A stretch of DNA of 64,000 bases from Leucobacter sp. Psy1 (lineage in GTDB: Bacteria > Actinomycetota > Actinomycetes > Actinomycetales > Microbacteriaceae): NCBI RefSeq assembly GCF_020096995.1, contig NZ_CP083692.1:2170001-2234000 (forward strand). Direction: 5' to 3'. How positions within the stretch are numbered: the first letter of the stretch is position 1; each line of letters starts with the position of its first letter. The position numbers and the translations under genes were made by a program. This document shows, piece after piece, positions 53,892 through 61,327 of this stretch. The notes under the pieces are model-generated. The model was not told the DNA's origin and ran no database searches. It saw only the letters and a program-made list of their open reading frames with translations.

Positions 53892-55601
53892 TCACCTCGG
53901 AGGGGCGTCGTGCGCTCCGCGCGTCTCAAGTCCGGTCTCGGCCACGAAGCGCGACGGCGGCCGTCCTCCGCGACGACCGGCCCGGCCCCCGCTCCCCGAC
54001 AGTCGGAGTTCATCGCGCGCGCGCGTCAGCGCGACGTAGGTCAGGCGCCGTTCCTCTTCGAGACCGGCCTCATCGCTCGCGTACGCGATCGGCAGCGTGC
54101 CCTCTGCGAGCCCGATCACATGCACCAGCGACCACTCGAGCCCCTTGGCCGAGTGGATCGCGCTCAGGGTCACGGCATCCAAGGTCGGCTCGTGCTGCGC
54201 ATTCTGCCTGGCCGTCAGCTCGTCCGCGAACTCGCGCACCCCGGCCCCCTGAGGCATCTCGTCGACAAGACCCAGGATCGCGTTCATCGCCTCCCAGCGC
54301 TCGCGTCCCGCGGCGGTCTCCGGCGGCTGTGCCGTCCAGCCGGCGGACCGCAGGATATCGCTGACGATCTGGAAGAGCGGACGCGGATCGGCGACCTTCG
54401 CCTGCCCCCGCATCATGATCACCACCTGACGCACGTCGGCGCGATCGAAGAAGCGCTGACCCCCGTGCACGCGGAAACTCACCCCCCGGCGGGTGAGCGC
54501 CTCCTCGACGAGCGCCGACTGGCTGTTCGTCCGGTAGAGGACCGCGATCTGGGAGGCCGGGACCCCCGACTGAATCCGTTCGGCGATGGACGCGGCGACC
54601 GCGTCGGCTTCATCGTGCTCGCTCCCGAACCAGGAGAGGGGAGCCACCTCGGGGCCTCCATTCCGTATCGGTTCGAGCGTCAGTGCTCCGGGGCGGTCCC
54701 GCATCAGACGGTTCGCGGTGCGCACGATCGCGGGCGTCGAACGGTAGTTCCGCTCGAGCGTGAACGAGCGCGCCCCGGGATGCTCGGTTCCGAAGCGCAG
54801 GAGGTGCTCGCTCGAGGCACCTGCGAAGGAGTAAATCGTCTGGCTGGCATCGCCGACCACGCAGATCTCATCGCGTCCGCCAAGCCAGACCTGCAACAGC
54901 GCGTGCTGCAGGGGCGAGACGTCCTGGTACTCATCGACCGTGAAGAACCCGTACCGCTCGCGCACCTGCAGCGCGGCACGAGGTTCGGTCTCCAGCATCC
55001 CGGCAAGCAGGATGAGGACATCTTCGAAGTCGATCTGCTTGCGCTCATCGGTCAGACGTTCGTACGCCCGATGCGCCTCCACCATCTGCTCGGCGCGCAA
55101 CCCCGCCGGCAGCGGGCGATCATCGACCTGCCGCGCATACGCGTCGATACTGAGCATGGAGACCTTCCGCCACTCGATCTCGGCGGCGATATCGCGCAGC
55201 GCCTCGGCGCCGAAGCGCCACCCCTGAGCCTCGACCGCCTGAGACACCGTCGCGACCTTGCCGGAGAGCACTTTGGGCGCCGGGCCCCCGACGAACTGGG
55301 GCCAGAAATAGCTGAGCTGGGCGAGCGCCGCACCGTGGAAGGTGTGCGCCCGGACGCCTTCGGCGCCCAGCGCACGCAAGCGCCCCTGGAGCTCGCCCGC
55401 CGCTTTCCGGGTGAAGGTGACGGCGAGCACTCGATCAGCAGCGTAGACGCCGCTGCGGACGCCGTACGCGATCCGGTGCGTGATGGTGCGCGTCTTCCCC
55501 GTTCCGGCTCCGGCGAGCACGCGTACCGGCCCCCGGAGGCACTCAGCGATCGCTCGCTGGTCGGGGTCGAGCGCTTCGAGGAGATCCTCAGGCCCGCTCA
55601 T
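53892..55601 (-). CDS. uvrD2: UvrD-family DNA helicase (UvrD2-like)
   Basis: This 569-aa superfamily 1A helicase unwinds DNA in repair. Motifs are Walker A AGAGTGKT (30-37), VTFTRKAAGELQGRL, motif II FFTVDEYQDVSPLQ, VGDASQTIYSFAGAS (III), ERNYRSTPAIV (IV), HSAKGLEW (V) and VALTRARDEL (VI). By memory, mycobacterial UvrD2 is about 700 residues with a C-terminal HRDC domain; this protein ends soon after motif VI in a Gly/Arg tail, so HRDC is absent. The ATG at 55601 overlaps the nudC end by 14 bases; an ATG at 55631 is possible. Confidence 0.93.
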   Translation of the reverse strand: MSGPEDLLEALDPDQRAIAECLRGPVRVLAGAGTGKTRTITHRIAYGVRSGVYAADRVLAVTFTRKAAGELQGRLRALGAEGVRAHTFHGAALAQLSYFWPQFVGGPAPKVLSGKVATVSQAVEAQGWRFGAEALRDIAAEIEWRKVSMLSIDAYARQVDDRPLPAGLRAEQMVEAHRAYERLTDERKQIDFEDVLILLAGMLETEPRAALQVRERYGFFTVDEYQDVSPLQHALLQVWLGGRDEICVVGDASQTIYSFAGASSEHLLRFGTEHPGARSFTLERNYRSTPAIVRTANRLMRDRPGALTLEPIRNGGPEVAPLSWFGSEHDEADAVAASIAERIQSGVPASQIAVLYRTNSQSALVEEALTRRGVSFRVHGGQRFFDRADVRQVVIMMRGQAKVADPRPLFQIVSDILRSAGWTAQPPETAAGRERWEAMNAILGLVDEMPQGAGVREFADELTARQNAQHEPTLDAVTLSAIHSAKGLEWSLVHVIGLAEGTLPIAYASDEAGLEEERRLTYVALTRARDELRLSGSGGRAGRRGGRPPSRFVAETGLETRGAHDAPPR

Positions 55602-56556
55602 CGGCGCGATCGCCCTCCGCAATCCACGCATCGATCATCCACCGCGCGATGGACAGCGACCCCGGCAGCTGCAACTCGGGGGCCGGATCGCGGAGCTCGT
55701 CACGGGAGAACCACCGCAACTCGGAGATCTCCGCTCTGTCGGGATCGAGGAGGGTCGGGTCAGACCCCGGGACCAGTCGCGCTCGGAATCCCAGCATCAG
55801 CGAGCGCGGGAACGGCCACGGCTGAGAGGCGACATAGGTCACGCGGTCCACACGCACCCCTGCCTCCTCGAACACCTCGCGAACCACCGTGTGCTCCGCG
55901 GACTCGCCCGCCTCCACGAAACCGGCGAGCAGCGAGAACCGGTTCGTCTGCCACAGCGCATTCGACCCGAGGAGGACCCTCCCCTCGTGCTCGATGAGCA
56001 CGATCACGGCCGGATCGGTGCGGGGGAAGTGCTCACCTCCGTGCGGATCGACTCCGGCCCATCCGCCGAGCGTCAGTTCCAGCGGCGCTCCATCCCGCGG
56101 GGAGAACCCGAAGGACTCGTGCCAGCGCGCGAGAGCCGAGGCGACCGCGAGCACCTCCCGCTCGGCGGGGCTCAGCATTGCGGCGCACTCGAACGGGTGC
56201 ACCCATCGCGAACCGGCAACACCGGTGTCCGCTTCGGCGCTGGAACCAGAGACGGTCGGCTCCCCTGCCGCACCACTCGCGGCATCGGCGCCGTACTCCT
56301 CTGCGAAGACCGGGGCACCGTCGATGCGGCCGAGATAGGACCGCGTCGCACCGTCCGTGCGAAGCGAGAACACTCCGGAGGTCGCTCGCAGAGCCAGGGC
56401 ATCACCCGTCGACGCCATCGGCACCAGCGCACCGCGCAAGACGAGTACCCGTGCATCGGCCGAACGCCAGGCCTCGGCGATCGCCGCCTCGCTGCTCCGC
56501 GTCACCGCGTCGCGGTCGAGCGCTCCTGTGGCGAGTGGCGGGCGAGAGTCGGGCAT
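55588..56556 (-). CDS. nudC: NAD(P)H pyrophosphatase NudC-like, zinc-ribbon cysteines lost
   Basis: This 322-aa Nudix hydrolase has the full Nudix box GFVEAGESAEHTVVREVFEE (then AGV) and the NudC-specific SQPWPFPRS motif, so NADH or NAD-capped RNA hydrolysis is likely. The domain before it, which in many NudC proteins is a Cys4 zinc ribbon, reads WHESFGFSPRDGAPLELTLGG with no Cys at all. The fold may persist without metal. SD AAGGA seven bases before the ATG. It overlaps the uvrD2 gene, matching the mycobacterial uvrD2-nudC pairing. Confidence 0.92.
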   Translation of the reverse strand: MPDSRPPLATGALDRDAVTRSSEAAIAEAWRSADARVLVLRGALVPMASTGDALALRATSGVFSLRTDGATRSYLGRIDGAPVFAEEYGADAASGAAGEPTVSGSSAEADTGVAGSRWVHPFECAAMLSPAEREVLAVASALARWHESFGFSPRDGAPLELTLGGWAGVDPHGGEHFPRTDPAVIVLIEHEGRVLLGSNALWQTNRFSLLAGFVEAGESAEHTVVREVFEEAGVRVDRVTYVASQPWPFPRSLMLGFRARLVPGSDPTLLDPDRAEISELRWFSRDELRDPAPELQLPGSLSIARWMIDAWIAEGDRADERA

Positions 56557-56639
56557 CGCATTCCTTCCCCGCGATCGGTGTGCGCTCCGGTGCGCGTGGC
56601 GCGCACCGAGCCGGCCGAGCGCTGCTTACGCTGATAGAC

Positions 56640-57872
56640 ATGGCCAGTACTCCTCTCACTCTAGCCGCGCTCGCGACCTCCGCGGTTCCCGGGCTCATCG
56701 TGCACGGCGCGCGCGTACACACGAGCGGAGAGGAAGGCGCGTACACCTCCGTGGTCGTCACGGCCGAGGCGGAAGAACTCATCGTACGCATTCCGCGCAC
56801 GCCCTCGGCCGAGACCGAGCAGTCCGCCGAGCTGCTCGGACTCGCGGCTCTCACCTCGGGTGCGCGGGCACGGCTCCCCTTCTCCGTGCCAGAGGCCCGA
56901 GGCGTGACTCGCTCGGGTGACACTCGAGCGGTGGTGACGACCTTCCTCGCCGGCTCGCACGTGGCCGAGGACTCCCTCGACCCGGGCGCGTACCTGCTCC
57001 AGCCGATCGCCGACATGCTGAGCGCCATACACGAGCTACCGCACAGCATCGTGATCCAGGGCGGCCTCACGGTGCGGTCAGCTCAGGACGTCCGGTTGGA
57101 CACCGCACGGTTCGTCGAGCGTGCCGGAGCGACGCGCCTCCTCCCGCAAACGGTGCAGAACCGTTGGCAGCAGCTGCTCCGTCAACAGGAGCTCTGGGAC
57201 TTCGCGCCGACCGCAATTCACGGATCACTCACGCTCGACAGGCTCCTCGTCGCGGAGGACGAGGTGACCGGCGTGCTCGGTTGGGGCGAGTTCTCCATCG
57301 GGGATCCCGCAAGCGACCTAGCCTGGCTCCTCGCCTCGGGACCCGAGGTCTTCGACAGTGTCGTCGCGAGATACGGGCAGCAGCGCGACACCGGCCATCG
57401 GGGCCACCTGCGCACCCGCGCGGTGCTCTACCACGAGCTCGAGATCGCCAGGTGGCTGATGCACGGCATCGACACCCGCGACCAGTCGGTCGTGGACGAC
57501 GCCGTCGCCATGCTCGATCGGCTCGTCGACCGCCTGACTTCGATTCCCGAACCTCACGCGCGGTCCGCGGCACTCGGCGAGGAGGAACTCTCGCAGCTGC
57601 TCGACGAGGTGCCGCGGGTGGAGGACACCCGGTCGGACACCGCCGAGTACGAGGCACTGGATGAGGACCGCGTCTTCGGCGCGGACACGGACTTCATCGA
57701 GCCACTCGACGCTGCCGATTCAGGCAGTGGCGAAGCCAGGAGCGGAGACGCGGAAGCTGAGGACACCCCCGCAGACTTCGACCCGCTCGCCGACCCGGAT
57801 GAGGCACCCGCGCGCTCTCGGGGCCCCGAGGAGCGGAGTGCCGATGCCGATGCCGATCGTGAGCGGGAGTAG
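56640..57872 (+). CDS. Phosphotransferase-family (APH fold) protein lacking catalytic residues
   Basis: This 410-aa protein matches macrolide/aminoglycoside-type phosphotransferases in layout. The Brenner-like motif reads HGSLTLDRLL (194-203): the catalytic Asp is Ser196 and the metal-binding Asn is Arg201. The second metal motif (usually IDWxxAxxGDPxxD) reads LGWGEFSIGDPASDLAWL, with Gly214 for the Asp. All three catalytic positions are therefore lost, implying a pseudo-kinase. The GDPASDLAWL structural Asp is kept. The C-terminal about 90 residues are acidic and disordered (ADADADRERE at the end). TACGCT lies seven bases before the ATG. Confidence 0.85.
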   Translation: MASTPLTLAALATSAVPGLIVHGARVHTSGEEGAYTSVVVTAEAEELIVRIPRTPSAETEQSAELLGLAALTSGARARLPFSVPEARGVTRSGDTRAVVTTFLAGSHVAEDSLDPGAYLLQPIADMLSAIHELPHSIVIQGGLTVRSAQDVRLDTARFVERAGATRLLPQTVQNRWQQLLRQQELWDFAPTAIHGSLTLDRLLVAEDEVTGVLGWGEFSIGDPASDLAWLLASGPEVFDSVVARYGQQRDTGHRGHLRTRAVLYHELEIARWLMHGIDTRDQSVVDDAVAMLDRLVDRLTSIPEPHARSAALGEEELSQLLDEVPRVEDTRSDTAEYEALDEDRVFGADTDFIEPLDAADSGSGEARSGDAEAEDTPADFDPLADPDEAPARSRGPEERSADADADRERE

Positions 57873-57907
57873 CCGCGGAATGCTGATCCCGCTCGATCCT
57901 CACCGGC

Positions 57908-60900
57908 TCACAACCGTCGCGCAGCTTCGACCCACAGATTCTCGAGCGCGCTGAAGTCGAGGTGATGCTCGCCGCGGATCTCGACGTCGTCGGCGACGTA
58001 GTAGAGGGAGACATCGATGGTGTCGGGCGGTAATTCGGCCCATCGCGCGTAGGCGTGCCGGTAGAGCTCGAGCTGGTACAGCCGTGTCTCGCGCTCGGCC
58101 TCGGTCGCCGGTGGGCGACCCGATTTCCAGTCCACGATCTCGATACGCGCGTCGTCGCCCTCACCGACCCGGTAGACGGCGTCGAGTTTGCATACAAGCT
58201 GCCGGCCTGCGAACGGGAGCGTGATCTCCTGCTCGACCGCGATGGGTTGCAGATTCGCCCAACGCGACCGCTCGAAGTTCGTGATGAGGGGGGCCAGCTC
58301 CGCTTCGCCGTCGAACTCCGTCCGATGCACCTCGTCCAGGTCCGGTTCGAGTCCCGCGAGGGGCAGGGCCGTGCCGACGGCGGTCGTGGCGCGCCGCTCC
58401 ACCCACTCGTGGAAGCGGTTCCCGATGCGCGTCCTCCGATACGGACGGAGCGGCAGCGGACGCCGCGCCTGACGGTCTGCCCGCTCGGGGTCGTCGACGA
58501 ACTCGTGGAACCCCGACGCAGTGATGCGACCGCTCGAAGAGAGGTCCTCAGCGTGCCGGCGCCCCCCGCTCTCCTCAGCGCTGCGCTTCTCGGCGATCAG
58601 CAGTTCAACGGTCGGATCGATGCCGACAACGAAGTGGTCGGGAGTACGACCGGGCGCGTCGTCCGCAGCGAGCGCAGCACGCACGGACTCGGCGGCCTGC
58701 TGCACGCTCGCCCGGCGACGGCCGAGCGGATCCTGTGGCCACACCAAAGTGCGCTCGGGTCGCTCACTGGGGTCGGACTCGAATCGACTGTTCTCCGGCA
58801 GTTCGGCGATCACGCCGGCAGCGTCGAGCTCGCGCAAGAACGGCGACGGAACCCGAGACTTCAGCTGACCGCCCCAGAACGATCCCGTCAGCAGCAGCTC
58901 GCTCGCTGATCTGGTGATCGCCACGTAAGCGAGCCGCCGTTCCTCTGCTGCGTGACGCTCCGCGAGGGCATCGAGGTAGCCGGGAACGTACACGGCGTCG
59001 TCGCCCCGCCCTTCCCGGTACCCGCTGATCGCACGGTGAAGGTCCTCCTGCGTCTCGGCGAGGCGCCAGCGTAGCTCGGGACGGCCGGAGGCATCCCCGC
59101 GGAGCTCGTCAGGCAACTGGCCCGGACGCAACCAGCCGCGACCCTCGCGTGACGGACCGGGGAACTCGCCGGTCACCAGGCGAGGGATCGCCACGAGGTC
59201 CCACTCCAGCCCCTTGGAGCCGTGCACCGTGATGAGGTCGACCGTACCGGGCTCTGGCTCGGGAACGTGCTCGGCCGGTTCGTCGTCCTCTGTGGCACGC
59301 TCCAGCCAGGCGAGGACCGAAGCTAGTGTGCCGTGCTCGTCGACGGCGAGAAAGCCCTGCACCACTTCGGTGAAGGCGTCCAGGTTCGCACGGGCCACTG
59401 CCGACCCGTCGTGACCGCTGCGCTCATGGGCGTCGAGTTCGATGTCCAGCCGCAGCTCGTGCTCGACAGCCCGGATGAGCTCCGGGATGCCGGCACCCAC
59501 GCTCCGACGCAGTCGCCTGAGCATGCGCCCCGCTTCACGGAGGCGGCCCCGGCCTTCGGGGCTGACCGCGGCGAGCGACCGGTGATCCAGGTCGCGCATC
59601 TCAGCGATCTCGTCGAGGGCGTCGAGCAGCGTGACGCGCTGTTCCGGATCGGCGAGCAGTGGACGGGAGGCGAGGTCGGCATCCGTGAGCCGTTGGTGCC
59701 CGGAGTCCCGCTCCGAGAACCAGGCGGCGCAACGTCGGAGCCCATCGAGGTCGGCGACCCCGATCCTGAATCGCGGACCGGCGAGGAGCCTGATAAGTTC
59801 GCTTCCCGCCTCCGCATACCAGAGGCAGCGAAGGGTGCTGACGACGTCGGTGACCTCGGGGGTCGCCAGCAGTCCTCCCACCCCGATGATCCGGCTGGGC
59901 ACTCCGACCTCACCGAGTGCCGCCGCGACGGCGGGCATGTGCCGGCGATTGCGGAACAGCACGGCGGCCGTCGGCAGGTGACCGGTCTCGAGTCGCCGGC
60001 GCTCCCTCCCCTCCGCGAGCCACTCGGCAACCGCGGAGAACTCCTCCGCCACGGTTTCGGGGTAGCGCCACTCGATCGCCCCATCACCGGTGTGGGGCGC
60101 GGCGCGCAGTCGCTCGACGGTCACCGCAGCGTCAGCGACGAGCGGATCGGCGACCACGTTCGCCGCCGCGAGCACGCCAGAGGGGTTTCGCCAGCTCATC
60201 GAGAGGGACAGCGTCGAGCTGACGCGCTCCCCCGGCCCGGCGAAGACTTCGTGGAAGCGGCGGAGATTGTCGGAGGACGCCCCGCGCCACCCGTAGATGG
60301 ATTGATGGGGATCGCCGACGGCCATGACCGAGCTCCCGGCGAAGATGCGGGAGAGCAGCCGTGTCTGGCCGACGGACGTGTCCTGCACCTCGTCGAGCAG
60401 AACGATGCGGTGCCGTCGTCGCAGGATCGTCACCGCCTCGCGCGACTCCTCGAGAGTACTGACGGCGAGTCGCACCTGGTCCGAGAACTCGACCACGCCG
60501 CCGCGGTCCTTCGCAGCGGCGAACTCCCGGGCCAGACGTGTGAGGAGCGGGGTCTCCCGGTGCGCCTCTACCGCGTCAGCAACCGCTTTGTAGGGTTTGC
60601 CGGTGCGACTGAGCGCCTGCTTCTCGTTGTACGGGAGCTCGATGACGCGGGCGAACTCCGTCACGACGGCGTCGACCCGCTCGAGTGAGGTGAGGTGGTC
60701 GGAGACGGCATGGTCGAGCTCGAGCACGCGGCGGATGATGGTGGGCAGCGGAGTGTCGGTGTCGACGAGCCCTGGCGCCTCGCTCGCGAGCACCGTGCCG
60801 CGGGCCATACGCCAGGCAGTTGCTGAGTCGATCACGGTCGCCGCAGCGGCGACGCCCGCTGCGACGCCGAACTCCTGCACGATACTCGAGGCGAACGCGT

Positions 60901-61327
60901 TGTAGGTGCTCACCTCGGGTTGCACGAGCCCGTCTTCGAGCACTGCCGCGAGCTCTTCCGCCCGTTCGCTCTGGAACGGTGTGAGAAGTCCGCGATCTGC
61001 CGCGTCGGAGACGCGCTCCACAAAACGAGTCAGCCGGCCGACGATGCGCTCCCCGAGTTCGCCCGCTGCCTTTCGCGTGAAGGTCAACCCGAGAATCGCC
61101 CCTGGGTCGCTGAATCCGTTCGCAACGAGCCAGACGACGCGATTCGCCATCGTCTCCGTCTTGCCGCTGCCGGCTCCCGCGACGACGAGCGTGCTCCCGT
61201 CGAGGCGGTGCTCGATCACGGCGCGCTGCTCATCCGTCGGCAGCAGCGCCGCCGACGGATCATCCGCCATGAGCTGCGCGATCTCCACGGCGCTGAACGC
61301 GGCTGCGCGATCCTGTTTCCGACTCAT
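57908..61327 (-). CDS. adnB: AdnB-like UvrD/PD-(D/E)XK helicase-nuclease
   Basis: This 1139-aa protein combines an SF1A helicase with a C-terminal nuclease, the AdnB subunit type of the actinobacterial AdnAB end-resection machine. Walker A is AGAGSGKT (50-57); others are GLTFTRKAAGELGERI, motif II RIVLLDEVQDTSVGQ, GDPHQSIYGWRGAS, HGSKGLEWD and VAITRSASELLL. The nuclease has LVCKLDAVYRVG and IVDWKSGRPP (Asp and Lys) near residues 1060-1090. The ATG at 61327 overlaps the adnA stop (ATGA), which fixes the start. Converges with the phosphotransferase-like gene with 35 bases between. Confidence 0.92.
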   Translation of the reverse strand: MSRKQDRAAAFSAVEIAQLMADDPSAALLPTDEQRAVIEHRLDGSTLVVAGAGSGKTETMANRVVWLVANGFSDPGAILGLTFTRKAAGELGERIVGRLTRFVERVSDAADRGLLTPFQSERAEELAAVLEDGLVQPEVSTYNAFASSIVQEFGVAAGVAAAATVIDSATAWRMARGTVLASEAPGLVDTDTPLPTIIRRVLELDHAVSDHLTSLERVDAVVTEFARVIELPYNEKQALSRTGKPYKAVADAVEAHRETPLLTRLAREFAAAKDRGGVVEFSDQVRLAVSTLEESREAVTILRRRHRIVLLDEVQDTSVGQTRLLSRIFAGSSVMAVGDPHQSIYGWRGASSDNLRRFHEVFAGPGERVSSTLSLSMSWRNPSGVLAAANVVADPLVADAAVTVERLRAAPHTGDGAIEWRYPETVAEEFSAVAEWLAEGRERRRLETGHLPTAAVLFRNRRHMPAVAAALGEVGVPSRIIGVGGLLATPEVTDVVSTLRCLWYAEAGSELIRLLAGPRFRIGVADLDGLRRCAAWFSERDSGHQRLTDADLASRPLLADPEQRVTLLDALDEIAEMRDLDHRSLAAVSPEGRGRLREAGRMLRRLRRSVGAGIPELIRAVEHELRLDIELDAHERSGHDGSAVARANLDAFTEVVQGFLAVDEHGTLASVLAWLERATEDDEPAEHVPEPEPGTVDLITVHGSKGLEWDLVAIPRLVTGEFPGPSREGRGWLRPGQLPDELRGDASGRPELRWRLAETQEDLHRAISGYREGRGDDAVYVPGYLDALAERHAAEERRLAYVAITRSASELLLTGSFWGGQLKSRVPSPFLRELDAAGVIAELPENSRFESDPSERPERTLVWPQDPLGRRRASVQQAAESVRAALAADDAPGRTPDHFVVGIDPTVELLIAEKRSAEESGGRRHAEDLSSSGRITASGFHEFVDDPERADRQARRPLPLRPYRRTRIGNRFHEWVERRATTAVGTALPLAGLEPDLDEVHRTEFDGEAELAPLITNFERSRWANLQPIAVEQEITLPFAGRQLVCKLDAVYRVGEGDDARIEIVDWKSGRPPATEAERETRLYQLELYRHAYARWAELPPDTIDVSLYYVADDVEIRGEHHLDFSALENLWVEAARRL

